This document shows positions 27,572-37,689 of a DNA stretch of 64,000 bases, in pieces. A program made the translations under genes and the position numbers. Each line of letters begins with the position of its first letter. The first letter of the stretch is position 1. Below the pieces are notes generated by a model. It was not told where the DNA came from and made no database searches. It worked only from the letters and a program-made list of their open reading frames with translations. The DNA is from Carnimonas nigrificans ATCC BAA-78. GTDB taxonomy: Bacteria; Pseudomonadota; Gammaproteobacteria; Pseudomonadales; Halomonadaceae. The stretch is from contig NZ_JAGO01000011.1 in NCBI RefSeq assembly GCF_000526695.1, forward strand, positions 186,001 through 250,000, read 5' to 3'.

Positions 27572-29947
27572 ATGGATAATTCGCACTCTCCCGATCTTCC
27601 CAGTGTCATTCTTGAGAAAATCGCTCACGAATTGAACGTTCGTCCGCAGCAGGTAAAGGCCGCTGTTGAGCTTCTGGACGGAGGCGCCACGGTGCCCTTT
27701 GTCGCTCGCTATCGTAAAGAGGTGACAGGCGGGCTTGATGATTCACAGCTTCGTACCCTGGATGAGCGACTGCGCTACCTGCGCGAGCTGGAGCAGCGCC
27801 GGGCCAGCGTGCTTGAAGAGATCGCTGCCCAAGGCAAGCTCGATGCGGCGCTGGAAAGTGCGATTCGTGCGGCTGATACCAAGCAGCGCCTTGAAGATCT
27901 TTACCTTCCCTATCGCAAGAAGCGCCGTACCAAGGCACAGATCGCGCGCGAAGCGGGGCTTGAGCCACTGGCGGATGCGCTGCTCAGTGATCCCACTCTT
28001 GATCCAGCCACGACAGCGCTGCCTTACGTAGAAGCGTCGCAGGCACTGGTCGGTGAAAATGGTGATTCGCTGGCGCTGGCGGATACCAAGGCGGCGCTTG
28101 ATGGCGCCAAACAGATTCTGATGGAGCGCTTTGCGGAAGATGCCGAGCTGCTGGAGCGGCTGCGTGAGCGACTGTGGTCGGAAGGTGACATTCACGCCAC
28201 GGTAGTCAAGGGGCAGGAGCAGCAGGGCGCCAAGTTCTCCGACTATTTTGATCATCGCGAGCCGCTCGCCAAGGCACCTTCCCATCGTGCGCTGGCGATG
28301 TTTCGTGGCCGCAATGAAGGCGTGCTGGCCGTGGCGATCAAGCTGCCCGACGAAGAAGAGGCCGTGCGTCATCCTGCGGAAGCCGAGATTGCACGACGTG
28401 TACAGATTCAGGATGAAGGTCGTCCCGCGGATAAATGGCTGGCCGAGGTGGTGCGCTGGACCTGGCGAGTAAAACTCTACACCAGCCTTGAATCCGAACT
28501 TTTCATGCGCCTGCGTGAGCGAGCCGAACAGGGGGCCATCGACGTATTCGCCGATAACCTCAAGGATCTGCTGCTGGCCGCGCCTGCTGGCCCACGCCCG
28601 ACCCTGGGGCTTGACCCGGGCCTGCGTACCGGCACCAAGGTGGCGGTGGTTGACGCCACTGGTAAGCTGGTCGATACCACCACCATCTATCCGCATGCAC
28701 CGCATAACCGGTGGGATGAGTCGCTGACGGTGCTGGCGGCACTTTGTCAGAAACATGGCGTTGAATTGATCGCAATTGGCAACGGCACCGCCAGCCGCGA
28801 AACCGATCGTCTGGCGCAGGCGTTGCAGCGCCAGCTACCGCCGGTCAATGGACGTGCCGTGACCAAGGTGGTGGTCAGTGAGGCGGGCGCCTCGGTCTAC
28901 TCCGCTTCAGAGTTTGCCGCACGGGAATTTCCTGAACTCGACGTAACGCTGCGTGGCGCTGTCTCCATTGCCCGTCGCTTGCAGGATCCGCTGGCCGAGC
29001 TGGTCAAAATCGAGCCGAAATCCATTGGTGTAGGGCAGTATCAGCATGATGTATCGCAGCTACAGCTAGCGCGTGCGCTCGATGCGGTGGTGGAGGACTG
29101 CGTGAATGCCGTGGGCGTTGAGCTGAATATGGCCTCACCTGCGCTGCTGGCACGGGTGTCGGGCCTCAATGCCACGCTGGCAGAAAACATTGTCGCCAGG
29201 CGCGATGCCGCGGGAGCGTTCAGTTCGCGAGAAGCGCTGAAAGAGGTGAGCCGTCTCGGGCCGAAAACCTTCGAGCAGTGTGCAGGCTTTTTGCGCATCT
29301 CGAACGGCGACAACCCCCTGGATGCCTCCGCGGTGCACCCTGAAGCCTATCCGGTGGTCGAGCGCATCGCTACCAGCGCAGGGCGTGAGCAGGGCAGCCT
29401 GATTGGTGACAGCGCCTTTCTGCGCAAGCTGGAGCCGCAGCAGTTCGTGGATGAGCGCTTTGGTCTGCCCACCGTGACGGATATCCTCAAAGAGCTGGAC
29501 AAGCCAGGACGCGATCCGCGCCCCGAGTTCAAGGCCGCCGAGTTCAAGGAAGGGGTAGAGAAGATCACCGATCTGCGCCCCGAGATGATCCTCGAAGGGG
29601 TCATTACCAACGTCACGCACTTCGGTGCATTCGTGGATATCGGGGTGCATCAGGATGGCCTGGTGCATATCTCCGCGCTCTCTGAGCGTTTCGTCAAGGA
29701 CCCGCGCGAAGTGGTCAAGGCGGGGGATGTGGTCAAGGTCAAAGTGATGGAAGTTGATGTGCCGCGCAACCGTATTGGCCTCAGCATGCGTCTTTCCGAC
29801 AGCGCTGCGGCGCCGCAGGAGACAGGCACTGCCAGCAGAGAGCCGCGTGCAACGCGCCAGCGCCGTGGATCGGTTGCCGAACCGGCGGCTCCCATGGGCG
29901 CGCTGGGGGAAGCCTTGCTGAAAGCGAAGGCGAAAGGGCGACGCTGA
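27572..29947 (+). CDS. tex: Tex family transcription accessory protein
   Basis: The protein has 791 residues. The N-terminal helical region contains [21 protein letters not shown] YqgF-like RNase H fold follows ([18 protein letters not shown]), then helix-hairpin-helix repeats ([18 protein letters not shown]) and a C-terminal S1 RNA-binding domain ([20 protein letters not shown]). Tex binds nucleic acids and interacts with transcription elongation; its exact function is unsettled. The ATG at 27572 is preferred to a GTG at 27548, although the ribosome binding site is weak. The C-terminal 40 residues are basic and low in complexity. Confidence 0.94.
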   Translation: MDNSHSPDLPSVILEKIAHELNVRPQQVKAAVELLDGGATVPFVARYRKEVTGGLDDSQLRTLDERLRYLRELEQRRASVLEEIAAQGKLDAALESAIRAADTKQRLEDLYLPYRKKRRTKAQIAREAGLEPLADALLSDPTLDPATTALPYVEASQALVGENGDSLALADTKAALDGAKQILMERFAEDAELLERLRERLWSEGDIHATVVKGQEQQGAKFSDYFDHREPLAKAPSHRALAMFRGRNEGVLAVAIKLPDEEEAVRHPAEAEIARRVQIQDEGRPADKWLAEVVRWTWRVKLYTSLESELFMRLRERAEQGAIDVFADNLKDLLLAAPAGPRPTLGLDPGLRTGTKVAVVDATGKLVDTTTIYPHAPHNRWDESLTVLAALCQKHGVELIAIGNGTASRETDRLAQALQRQLPPVNGRAVTKVVVSEAGASVYSASEFAAREFPELDVTLRGAVSIARRLQDPLAELVKIEPKSIGVGQYQHDVSQLQLARALDAVVEDCVNAVGVELNMASPALLARVSGLNATLAENIVARRDAAGAFSSREALKEVSRLGPKTFEQCAGFLRISNGDNPLDASAVHPEAYPVVERIATSAGREQGSLIGDSAFLRKLEPQQFVDERFGLPTVTDILKELDKPGRDPRPEFKAAEFKEGVEKITDLRPEMILEGVITNVTHFGAFVDIGVHQDGLVHISALSERFVKDPREVVKAGDVVKVKVMEVDVPRNRIGLSMRLSDSAAAPQETGTASREPRATRQRRGSVAEPAAPMGALGEALLKAKAKGRR

Positions 29948-30180
29948 TTACGGCCGCGTCGGAGCAACGTGGTGGCGTGATCACGCACGCCTTGATCAAA
30001 TGGCGATAGGCTCGCCATACTCATTCACCATTGGCCGAGTATCCGAGTAACGGTGCCAGGGCGGGGGCTGTTTGCTGCCGTCGCGGCACCGTCTCGCGTG
30101 ATATGTTATGGCGACACGCAGGGCTTGTCGCCAGCAGGAAAAGGGCGTTAGGCACTCCGACCGACAAAGGGTAGGTATCT

Positions 30181-31776
30181 GTGACAGATTATTTTGAGGG
30201 GGTAGTTTCCGCCCTGTTGCGCAGTGCGCGCGAAGGTCGCCTTGGGCATATTCGCCGCGGCATAGAAAAGGAGGGGCTGCGGGTCGATGGCGAAGGACGC
30301 ATCAGCCAGCAGCCGCACCAGCACAAGCTGGGGTCGAAGCTAACGCATCCGTACATTACGACCGATTATTCAGAGTCGCTGCTTGAGTACGTCACCCCGG
30401 TGTTTTCGAACCCGGTCGATGCACTCAACTTTCTGGCAGATCTGCACCGCATCACCTACCGCTATATAGGTGATGAGGTGGTGTGGCCGGCCAGTATGCC
30501 AGCCCGACTCGATGGTAATGACAGCGTGCCCATTGCCGATTTCGGCAGTTCGAACAGTGGCCGCATGAAGCACGTCTATCGGCGCGGTCTGGATGTGCGC
30601 TATGGCCGGATCATGCAGTCGATCGCGGGAATTCACTACAACGTGTCGTTCCCCGATGCCCTGTGGCAGATACTGGCGGAGGCCGAAGGCCAGTCGGAAG
30701 TAGACATGAGCGACTATCGTTCGGAGAAGTATTTCCGCGTGATTCGCAACTTCCGTCGCCATGGCTGGCTGCTGATGTATCTGTTTGGCGCGTCGCCTGC
30801 CATCGACAAGAGCTTTCTTGATGGTCGCGAAGTGAAGGGCTTCGAGGCAGTGGGCAAAAGTACCCTGCTGGCAAGCAAGGCCGCTTCGCTGCGCATGAGC
30901 GATCTTGGTTACCAGAACAAGGTGCAGGATCAGCTCAAGGTACGATTCGATACCCTGAACCACTACGTTGAAACCTTGCGCAGTGCAGTCAGCACGCCAT
31001 GGCCCGCCTATCAGAAGGTGGGCACCGAGGTGGATGGCGAGTGGCGGCAGTTGAGTGACACCATTCTGCAAATCGAGAATGAGTATTACAGCGACATTCG
31101 CCCCAAGCGTGTGGTGCGCCATCATCAAACGCCCACACAGGCGCTGGAAGTTGAAGGTGTCGAATATATAGAAGTACGCTGCCTAGACATCAACCCGCTG
31201 CTGCCGCTAGGGATTGATGAGCAGCAAACGCGCTTTCTCGATACATTGCTGTTCTATTGCCTGCTGGACAGCGGCGATGTGATCAGCGATGAAGAGGAGC
31301 AACGCATCGTCGAGAACCGTAGACGTGTCGTCTCCCACGGGCTTGAGCCATACCTGATGCTGGAAGGCGAAGAGGGCGAACTGTCGCTGGCCGATGCGGG
31401 TGAAGCGCTGTTCCGGGGGCTTAAACCGGTCGCTGAAGTGCTGGATGCCAGCGAGGAGGAGTCACCGCACACCGACGCCTTGAATGTCTTGATTCAGCGT
31501 CTGCGCGACTCATCTCTTACTCCGGCGGGGCAAATTGTCTATGCCCTGGCGTCGGAGCAGCGCGATTTCGTTGACTGGGCGCTGGCCAAGGCGCATCAGC
31601 ATGCTGCGTGGTTTGCCGACTCGCTTATCGACCCTGCGCGGGATGCGTGCCTGGAAGAGCTGGCCGAGCAGTCATGGCAGCAGCAGCGCGAGCTTGAGCA
31701 GGATACGACGATTCCGTTTGATGAATACGTGCAGCGCTACTTTGCCTGCGCCGAGGAACACGCCGCGCCGCGTTAA
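30181..31776 (+). CDS. gshA: Glutamate-cysteine ligase
   Basis: The protein has 531 residues and belongs to the enterobacterial-type ligase family. Clear blocks are RGIEKEGLRVDGEGRISQ near the N-terminus, TDYSESLLEYVTPV, HKVYRRGL-like MKHVYRRGLDVRYG, IAGIHYNVSFPD and VEYIEVRCLDINPLLPLGI. It joins glutamate and cysteine with ATP, the first and rate-limiting step to glutathione. It starts with GTG after a gggtagg site. Dsb-type redox function follows next door (dsbB), though the 88-bp gap does not prove an operon. Confidence 0.95.
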   Translation: MTDYFEGVVSALLRSAREGRLGHIRRGIEKEGLRVDGEGRISQQPHQHKLGSKLTHPYITTDYSESLLEYVTPVFSNPVDALNFLADLHRITYRYIGDEVVWPASMPARLDGNDSVPIADFGSSNSGRMKHVYRRGLDVRYGRIMQSIAGIHYNVSFPDALWQILAEAEGQSEVDMSDYRSEKYFRVIRNFRRHGWLLMYLFGASPAIDKSFLDGREVKGFEAVGKSTLLASKAASLRMSDLGYQNKVQDQLKVRFDTLNHYVETLRSAVSTPWPAYQKVGTEVDGEWRQLSDTILQIENEYYSDIRPKRVVRHHQTPTQALEVEGVEYIEVRCLDINPLLPLGIDEQQTRFLDTLLFYCLLDSGDVISDEEEQRIVENRRRVVSHGLEPYLMLEGEEGELSLADAGEALFRGLKPVAEVLDASEEESPHTDALNVLIQRLRDSSLTPAGQIVYALASEQRDFVDWALAKAHQHAAWFADSLIDPARDACLEELAEQSWQQQRELEQDTTIPFDEYVQRYFACAEEHAAPR

Positions 31777-31876
31777 TCCACACTGCACGGCGGCACGGTG
31801 GTGTGCCGCGTTGCCCTATGCAAACTGCGCAACTCGTCGTAGAGTGCCGTGCGAATGTCATTGAGTGAGCAGTAAC

Positions 31877-32416
31877 ATGATGAAGAATGTGAACAAGATC
31901 GTTGCACGCGGCTGGTGCCTGCTGGGGGCGCTGCTGTGTGTCGCGATGATGGCGGTAGCGCTGCTGCTGCAATATGTGGGCGAACTCGACCCCTGCCCGC
32001 TCTGTATTTTCCAGCGTGTAGCCGTGATCGCCACCTTTGTGGTGCTGCTGCCCGGTATCTTTCACAACCCGAAAAAGTGGGGCGGTGTGGTGTATGGCCT
32101 GCTGGGGTTGATCACCAGTGGAGCAGGTATTGCGCTGGCTGCGCGACATCTTTATCTGCAAAGCCTGCCGCCCGGTGCCGCACCTTCGTGTGGCCCTGGT
32201 CTCGACTACATGCTGGAAGTGATGCCGCTGCAATATGTGGTGCAGGAAGTGCTTCATGGCTCGGGAGAGTGCGCCGAGATTCATGGTGTCTGGCTGGGAA
32301 TTACGCTGCCGGGCTGGACCATGATGGGCTTTGTGGTGTTGGCGCTGATTTCGCTGCTGCTGATTACCAGTGCCTTCAGCCGTATGCGCCGCAAGCCGAG
32401 CAGCCGTCTGCTCTAA
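31877..32416 (+). CDS. dsbB: Disulfide bond formation protein B
   Basis: The protein has 179 residues and four transmembrane segments. The first periplasmic loop holds the quinone-linked pair CPLC (ELDPCPLCIFQR). The second holds the DsbA-facing pair in PSCGPGLDYM and GSGECAEIHG, so all four essential cysteines are present. DsbB reoxidises DsbA and passes electrons to ubiquinone. ATGs at 31877 and 31880 are both possible, and a GTG at 31865 lies in frame; the ribosome binding site is weak for all three. Confidence 0.93.
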   Translation: MMKNVNKIVARGWCLLGALLCVAMMAVALLLQYVGELDPCPLCIFQRVAVIATFVVLLPGIFHNPKKWGGVVYGLLGLITSGAGIALAARHLYLQSLPPGAAPSCGPGLDYMLEVMPLQYVVQEVLHGSGECAEIHGVWLGITLPGWTMMGFVVLALISLLLITSAFSRMRRKPSSRLL

Positions 32417-32424
32417 TGGCGTGA

Positions 32425-32455
32425 TGTTTCGCCAGCGCGTATTGCTGGCGAAACA
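32425..32455. terminator. Perfect 12-bp hairpin downstream of dsbB
   Basis: The arms 32425-32436 and 32444-32455 (tgtttcgccagc and its complement) pair perfectly around a 7-nt loop. There is no T-run, so it may stabilise the RNA 3' end rather than terminate by itself. Confidence 0.55.
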
Positions 32456-32479
32456 AGCAAATATATTGCTCGGCACATA

Positions 32480-32528
32480 AACGACACCCCGAAGATTGGC
32501 CCTGCCAGTGTTCGGGGTGTTGTTGTGT
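32480..32528. terminator. Terminator between dsbB and the convergent HAD phosphatase gene
   Basis: A 14-bp stem with one wobble (32480-32493 with 32511-32524) is followed by a T/G-rich tail. It stands between two convergent genes. Confidence 0.7.
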
Positions 32529-32574
32529 CAGGACGTGAGTAACGGCCTTGTTGGTAGCGCAAGGCCCGTGTGCG

Positions 32575-33231
32575 TTAGCGCAGGCTGATGATCGGCCAGC
32601 CTCGTGAGCGGGCCTCGGCGGCCAGCACGTCATCGGGATCGACAGCGACAGGGCGATCCACACGTTCAAGCAAGGGAAGATCGTTGCGGGAGTCGCTGTA
32701 AAACCAGGCGCCGTCGCGGGTAATCTCCGGATGCTGCTCCAGCCACTGCTCAAGGCGTGTAATCTTGCCTTCACGAAAGCTGGGAACGCCCGCCAGTTGG
32801 CCGGTGTAGTGGCCGTCGCGTTCTTCCAGCTCGATGGCAATCAGATCATCGACGCCCAGCCGCTCGGCAATAGGAGCGGTTACAAAGCGGTTGGTGGCGG
32901 TGATAATCAGCAGATAGTCGCCTGCCTCACGGTGCTTGTTCAGCAGCAGCTCGGCCTTGGTCAGCACCATCTTTTCCACTACGTCGCGCATGAAGTCTCT
33001 GCGCCACTGCTCCACCTGCGCTCGCGAGTTGTCTGCCAACGGCTTGAGCGAGAATTCCAGATATTCATTGATATCCAGCGTGCCCGCCTGATACGCCGCC
33101 AGATAGCGATCGTTGGCCTCACGATAGGCGCTTTCATCGACAGCGCCAATGCTAATCAGATACTCGCCCCAGCAGTGATCGCTATCGCCACCGATGAGAG
33201 TGTTGTCCAAATCGAAAATTGCCAGCTGCAA
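32575..33231 (-). CDS. HAD-IB family phosphatase (SerB-like), substrate unknown
   Basis: The protein has 218 residues. HAD motif I is IFDLDNTLIGGDSDH at the N-terminus, motif II lies in LLIITATNRF, a lysine in REGKITRLEQW, and motif III is FYSDSRNDLPLL. The helical cap after motif I is of the HAD subclass IB type, as in phosphoserine phosphatase and CicA-like proteins. The TTG at 33231 is chosen because GGAGG stands six bases upstream and the protein then starts directly at the first beta strand (MQLAIFDLDNT). An ATG at 33264 lacks a good site. Beside rppH, as in pseudomonads; the substrate is unknown. Confidence 0.82.
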   Translation of the reverse strand: MQLAIFDLDNTLIGGDSDHCWGEYLISIGAVDESAYREANDRYLAAYQAGTLDINEYLEFSLKPLADNSRAQVEQWRRDFMRDVVEKMVLTKAELLLNKHREAGDYLLIITATNRFVTAPIAERLGVDDLIAIELEERDGHYTGQLAGVPSFREGKITRLEQWLEQHPEITRDGAWFYSDSRNDLPLLERVDRPVAVDPDDVLAAEARSRGWPIISLR

Positions 33232-33522
33232 GAGAGCCTCCGTAACCAGAACGGTGCCGCGCATGGGCGGCGTTACCTAACCACACAGTGGGCTCATGCT
33301 ACCGGATTGTGCGGCATTGCGCTTGGGCATGATGATTTGCGCAGACAAGACCTTTGGCGGCGTGTCGTCAGGCCGTTAGGTTGTTGAAGCGCTTTCGCGC
33401 TTTGTGGAAGAATGGAGGTAATGGCGATAGTTGGCTATCGCTCCTCTATTAAATTGCCTGACGGGTACGCGGCTCTCGACATCAAGCGCGCTCGTGCAGG
33501 CTGATAAACAAGGGGTATATCC

Positions 33523-34032
33523 GTGATTGACCCTGATGGCTTTCGCCCTAACGTTGGCATCATCATTGCCAACCCTGGGGGGCAGCTGCTCTGGGCCAGA
33601 CGGGTGGGGCAGGATGCCTGGCAATTTCCCCAGGGCGGCATCAACGCTGGCGAAACACCGCAGCAGGCGCTGTTTCGCGAACTTGAGGAAGAAATAGGCC
33701 TTTGCGCACATGATGTTGACGTGATCGCTTGCACGCGGGGCTGGTTACGCTACCGCTTGCCAAAGCGTATGATCCGCACCCACTCGCGGCCTTTATGTAT
33801 AGGGCAGAAACAAAAGTGGTTTTTGTTGCAGATGCGCTGCCATGAAAAGCGTATCTGTTTTGATTCGACACCCAAACCTGAATTCGATGGCTGGCGCTGG
33901 GTGAGCTATTGGTATCCGTTGGGGCAAGTGGTGCCGTTCAAGCGCGAAGTGTATCGTCGCGCGCTTCAGGAGCTGGCACCACGCCTGCACGGGGCGATGA
34001 CCCATGGCTCAGCCAGATCGCTATTGCGCTGA
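33523..34032 (+). CDS. rppH: RNA pyrophosphohydrolase
   Basis: The protein has 169 residues. It starts [20 protein letters not shown], and the Nudix box is complete ([20 protein letters not shown], then IGL). The C-terminal [19 protein letters not shown] block is specific to RppH. The enzyme removes pyrophosphate from the 5' end of triphosphorylated mRNA and so starts RNase E-dependent decay. It starts with GTG after an aagggg site. In many gammaproteobacteria ptsP lies between rppH and lgt; here lgt follows directly. Confidence 0.95.
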   Translation: MIDPDGFRPNVGIIIANPGGQLLWARRVGQDAWQFPQGGINAGETPQQALFRELEEEIGLCAHDVDVIACTRGWLRYRLPKRMIRTHSRPLCIGQKQKWFLLQMRCHEKRICFDSTPKPEFDGWRWVSYWYPLGQVVPFKREVYRRALQELAPRLHGAMTHGSARSLLR

Positions 34033-34197
34033 TGAGAGAATGCCGCACTCTGGTGCGGCATTATTGTGCAAGGTGTAAGGCGCGCTCGCCTGGGCGCGTT
34101 CGTACCGCTAGAATGGCGCGCAACCACCTCTTTCGTTAGAGAAGCTGAGCGATTAACGCACGGTAAATACGCCTCCGACCTCATCCTGGAAAATACT

Positions 34198-35034
34198 ATG
34201 CTGCATTATCCCCATTTCGATCCGGTGCTGGCCTCCATCGGGCCATTCGCGATTCACTGGTATGGCCTGATGTACCTGATTGGATTTTTGGGGGCATGGT
34301 GGCTTGCCCGGCTGCGGGCCGAGCGGATTGGCATCAGCAAGCAGGCCGTCGGCGATATGATCTTCTACGGCGCACTGGGCGTTGTGCTGGGGGGGCGTAT
34401 TGGCTACGCGATCTTTTACGGCTGGGACTACCTGGTGGCGGACCCGCTGTGGCTATTCCGGGTATGGGATGGTGGCATGAGCTTCCACGGCGGTCTGTTG
34501 GGCGTACTGATCGCGATTGTACTGTTCGCTCGCAAACACCAACTGCACTTCATGGAGCTGTGTGACTTTATCGCTCCTATTGTCCCGATAGGGCTGGGAG
34601 CCGGTCGTATTGGCAACTTTATCAATCAGGAATTGCCGGGGCGCATCAGTCATGTAGCGTGGGCAATTGACTACCCTAAATATGGCCCCGAACCGCGCCA
34701 TCCCTCTGCTATCTATCAGTGTCTGACCGAAGGGCTGCTGCTGTTCGTTGTGCTGTGGTGGGTATCGCGCAAGCCGCGTCGCCGTGGACTGCTGGCGGGT
34801 CTTTTCGTTCTGCTGTACGGCTGCTTCCGCTTCTTTACCGAGTTCTTCCGCCGCCCTGATCCGCAGCTTGGCTTTATCGCCTTCAACTGGCTGACCATGG
34901 GGCAGTTGCTGTGCGTGCCCATGATTTTGATAGGAGGAGCGCTGCTCATCTGGTCGCGTCGCCAGCCGCTGGATCTGACTGGCCCCCATGCCGCCGCGCC
35001 TTCCACTGCCGAACAGAGTGAACATAGCCGATGA
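34198..35034 (+). CDS. lgt: Prolipoprotein diacylglyceryl transferase
   Basis: The protein has 278 residues and about seven membrane segments. The catalytic regions are visible: [16 protein letters not shown] with the essential histidine, and the Lgt signature [33 protein letters not shown] is also present. It transfers diacylglycerol from phosphatidylglycerol to the lipobox cysteine of prolipoproteins. The ATG at 34198 has a ggaaaa site and gives the normal family length. Its stop overlaps the thyA start (ATGA), so lgt-thyA-folA are coupled. Confidence 0.95.
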   Translation: MLHYPHFDPVLASIGPFAIHWYGLMYLIGFLGAWWLARLRAERIGISKQAVGDMIFYGALGVVLGGRIGYAIFYGWDYLVADPLWLFRVWDGGMSFHGGLLGVLIAIVLFARKHQLHFMELCDFIAPIVPIGLGAGRIGNFINQELPGRISHVAWAIDYPKYGPEPRHPSAIYQCLTEGLLLFVVLWWVSRKPRRRGLLAGLFVLLYGCFRFFTEFFRRPDPQLGFIAFNWLTMGQLLCVPMILIGGALLIWSRRQPLDLTGPHAAAPSTAEQSEHSR

Positions 35035-35825
35035 AACCCTATCTGGAACTGATGCAGCGCGTGCTCGACGAAGGCACGCAAAAATCCGACCGCACTGGCA
35101 CCGGTACGCTTAGCGTGTTTGGTCATCAGATGCGTTTCAATCTGGCCGACGGCTTTCCTCTGGTGACCACCAAAAAACTGCATTTGCGCTCCATCATCCA
35201 CGAACTGCTGTGGTTCCTGAAGGGCGATACCAATATCGCTTATCTCAAGGAAAATGGCGTGCGCATCTGGGATGAATGGGCCGATGAAAATGGCGATCTT
35301 GGGCCGGTATACGGCTACCAATGGCGTAGCTGGCCGGCACCCGATGGTCGTCATATTGATCAGATTGCCACCCTGCTCGATTCGATCAAGCGCACGCCGG
35401 ATTCGCGTCGGCTGCTGGTTTCGGCATGGAATCCTGCGCTGGTGGACGATATGGCGCTGCCGCCGTGCCATGCGCTGTTTCAGTTTTATGTTGCTGACGG
35501 CAAGCTCTCCTGTCAGCTTTATCAGCGCAGCGCTGACATCTTCCTGGGCGTGCCGTTCAATATTGCCAGCTATGCGCTGCTGACCCATATGATCGCGCAG
35601 GTGTGTGATCTTGAAGCAGGTGACTTCGTGCATACGCTGGGCGACGCTCACCTCTACCTTAATCATCTGGATCAGGCGCACGAGCAGCTTTCCCGCACTC
35701 CGCGTCAGCTGCCCAGACTGAAGCTCAATCCAGAGATCACCAATCTGTTTGATTTCAGCTTTGACGATATCGCTATCGAAGGCTATGACCCCCATCCGCA
35801 TATCAAGGCGAAGGTGGCCGTATGA
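35031..35825 (+). CDS. thyA: Thymidylate synthase
   Basis: The protein has 264 residues, the same length as E. coli ThyA. The catalytic cysteine is in [13 protein letters not shown], the phosphate-binding arginine in [14 protein letters not shown], and the folate-binding [15 protein letters not shown] is intact. It methylates dUMP to dTMP with methylene-tetrahydrofolate. The start overlaps the lgt stop and its own stop overlaps the folA start, both by ATGA. Coupling with folA makes sense because the reaction produces dihydrofolate, which FolA reduces. Confidence 0.97.
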   Translation: MKPYLELMQRVLDEGTQKSDRTGTGTLSVFGHQMRFNLADGFPLVTTKKLHLRSIIHELLWFLKGDTNIAYLKENGVRIWDEWADENGDLGPVYGYQWRSWPAPDGRHIDQIATLLDSIKRTPDSRRLLVSAWNPALVDDMALPPCHALFQFYVADGKLSCQLYQRSADIFLGVPFNIASYALLTHMIAQVCDLEAGDFVHTLGDAHLYLNHLDQAHEQLSRTPRQLPRLKLNPEITNLFDFSFDDIAIEGYDPHPHIKAKVAV

Positions 35826-36343
35826 GTACGGACAGCGAAGTCGCGATCGCCATAATTGTGGCCCGTTCAAGTAACGGTGTGATCGGCGTTGAAGGCAAGC
35901 TGCCCTGGCATCTTCCCGAGGATCTGCGCTTTTTCAAACGCATGACCAGCCACAAGCCGATCGTGATGGGGCGCACCACTTTCGAGTCGATTGGTCGCCC
36001 ACTGCCCAATCGCAGCAATATCGTGATCACGCGCAATACCTCCTATCAGGCCGCGGGAGTGAAAGTGGTTCACTCGTTGGAGAGCGCACTGGAGGTCGCC
36101 ACCGAACAGGCATCTCTTGATGGCGCAAACGAAGTCATGGTGATTGGGGGCGGGGAGATATACGCGCTGGCACTGCCGCTGGCGCAGCGCCTTTACATCA
36201 CACAGGTGGATATTGCGCTGGAGGGCGACACCTTCTTTCCCGCCATTGATGAGCAGCAGTGGCGGCTGGATGAGCAGGTAGAAGGCGAGCCAGCCGCTGG
36301 TCAGCCGCCTTATCGTTTCCTTTGCTATCAGCGCCGACAGTAG
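35822..36343 (+). CDS. folA: Dihydrofolate reductase
   Basis: The protein has 173 residues. The N-terminal [30 protein letters not shown]-type region holds the Trp and Asp/Glu active-site residues (PWHLPEDL). [15 protein letters not shown] and [13 protein letters not shown] follow. It reduces dihydrofolate to tetrahydrofolate with NADPH. Its ATG overlaps the thyA stop. It is the last gene of the lgt-thyA-folA operon. Confidence 0.96.
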   Translation: MSTDSEVAIAIIVARSSNGVIGVEGKLPWHLPEDLRFFKRMTSHKPIVMGRTTFESIGRPLPNRSNIVITRNTSYQAAGVKVVHSLESALEVATEQASLDGANEVMVIGGGEIYALALPLAQRLYITQVDIALEGDTFFPAIDEQQWRLDEQVEGEPAAGQPPYRFLCYQRRQ

Positions 36344-36490
36344 ACAAACCGCCAACGGCCTAATAGTTGTCGTTTGGTGGATTTGCTCTATTATTGCTGT
36401 GTGAGGCGCAGGCACTGAGCGTTAGTCAGGTCTGGCGGCATCACCCACGAGTATTCAATAACAGTCAAGCAGTATGGGGGAACGGTCCAG

Positions 36491-37354
36491 GTGAGTGACC
36501 GGCTAACAGCGTTGATCGACTCGCTCGATCAAAAATCGGAAGCAACCCTTCGTGAGTTGGATCATGTTCGCAAGCGGCTACAGCTGCTTGAAGGTGAAAA
36601 CAGCGCACTGAAAGAACAACTCGAACAGCAGCAAGCCGCGACGCCGGTCGTTGCTCAGGAGGTGAGCGTTGCAGGTGCCGCACTCGCTGACGCTGAGCCT
36701 TCCCGCAGCCCTGTGGGTGATGCTGCGCCTGTTACATCGCAGCCCCACGCTGCCGAGGCGAACCTGCGGGTCGAGGATGAACCTTCAATGAGTGAGCGCG
36801 ATAGCGTTACCGAGGAGAAAAGCAGTGCCAGTCAGCCAGATGAGGGTGATTCCCGAGGTGAAAGCCCCATGAGCGAACAGACATCAGAGCTGGCCGAAGC
36901 CGCTGAGACAAAAACGTCACACGATGTCTCGGCATCGCCTCAGCAAGAAGAGAGCAGCGCCGCAGCTCCCAGCGAGCCACCGCCTTCCCCGCAGGCGCTG
37001 CTGAAACACTGGTATTCCCAATATCCCAACGCCTTCTTCACGGCGCATACCAAGCCGCTGAAAATTGGCATTCATGAAGATTTGATCGCGCGTGAACCAT
37101 GGCCTGCCAAGCTGATCAGGCGAGCGCTTGCCAACTATGTCAATTTGCCGCGCTACCTGAAATCGGTTCGTGTGGGTGTTCAGCGTGTTGACCTGGATGG
37201 TCAGCCGGCAGGTGATATCGGTGAGCAGGATGTGCAGCACGCCAGAGAACAGTTGTCTACTCTCCAAAAGCATCGTCGCGAACGCGAAGAGAAGGTAAAG
37301 GCCGAGCGCATGGCGCGCAAGCTGGCAGAGCTTAACGCACGATTAGGGCACTGA
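36491..37354 (+). CDS. ProQ/FinO-domain RNA-binding protein with long N-terminal extension
   Basis: The protein has 287 residues. Residues 1-50 form a leucine-rich coiled coil (VRKRLQLLEGENSALKEQLE). Residues 50 to about 163 are a low-complexity, acidic Ser/Glu/Ala-rich linker. A FinO/ProQ domain then covers about 164-255 (SPQALLKHWYSQYPNAFF, KPLKIGIHEDL, RRALANYVNLPRYLKSV). The end is a basic helix. FinO-domain proteins bind small RNAs and mRNA 3' ends at stem-loops. E. coli ProQ has the domain at the N-terminus, so this architecture is different. The start is a GTG with a weak site. No partner gene is evident, though the folA operon ends 147 bp upstream. Confidence 0.82.
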   Translation: MSDRLTALIDSLDQKSEATLRELDHVRKRLQLLEGENSALKEQLEQQQAATPVVAQEVSVAGAALADAEPSRSPVGDAAPVTSQPHAAEANLRVEDEPSMSERDSVTEEKSSASQPDEGDSRGESPMSEQTSELAEAAETKTSHDVSASPQQEESSAAAPSEPPPSPQALLKHWYSQYPNAFFTAHTKPLKIGIHEDLIAREPWPAKLIRRALANYVNLPRYLKSVRVGVQRVDLDGQPAGDIGEQDVQHAREQLSTLQKHRREREEKVKAERMARKLAELNARLGH

Positions 37355-37368
37355 AGTGTTCTTCAGGT

Positions 37369-37377
37369 TGTGATAAT
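37369..37377 (+). promoter_or_regulatory. Extended -10 promoter candidate for the aaeXAB-type operon
   Basis: TG-t-GATAAT (37369-37377) matches an extended -10 element with five of six bases. It lies 75 bp before the first gene. No good -35 is visible, and an inverted repeat ctgaag/cttcag stands directly upstream (37351-37366). Confidence 0.4.
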
Positions 37378-37451
37378 ATTTGCCGTCTAACGAAATGCCA
37401 ATAGCGGCCGTCGGCTTTCTATGCTAGGGCTGGGCGATCAGGGAGATCACT

Positions 37452-37670
37452 ATGTTCATGCGCGAGATCAACTGGGGTGGGGTGTACTTTAGCCCTATGC
37501 TGTTCTTTGTGTTGATCAGCCTGGTGGCGGCCGTTGTGTTGCGTCTCATCATTTTCAAATCGCCCCTGGGGCGTTTTGTTTTACAGGAAGCCTGGTTCGA
37601 TGTGGCATTGTTTTGCTGCTTGCTGGCGGGCGTGACCTGGTTGGCCGGCTCCTTCTCGGCAACCTTCTGA
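37452..37670 (+). CDS. aaeX: DUF1656 small membrane protein (AaeX-like)
   Basis: The protein has 72 residues with two hydrophobic segments. The start MFMREINWGGVYFSPML resembles AaeX and other DUF1656 proteins. The family is almost always encoded with an AaeA-type adaptor and an AaeB-type FUSC transporter, as here. Its molecular role is unknown; it may help assemble the efflux complex. The first ATG (37452) has a gggag site with good spacing. The gene symbol is given by synteny with E. coli aaeXAB. Confidence 0.82.
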   Translation: MFMREINWGGVYFSPMLFFVLISLVAAVVLRLIIFKSPLGRFVLQEAWFDVALFCCLLAGVTWLAGSFSATF

Positions 37671-37689
37671 TAATCTTGGTGAAAGGCTA

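Noticed and set aside
34716-35870. 384-codon open frame antisense to lgt and thyA
   Set aside because: It spans two well-supported coupled genes on the other strand and has no recognisable domain.
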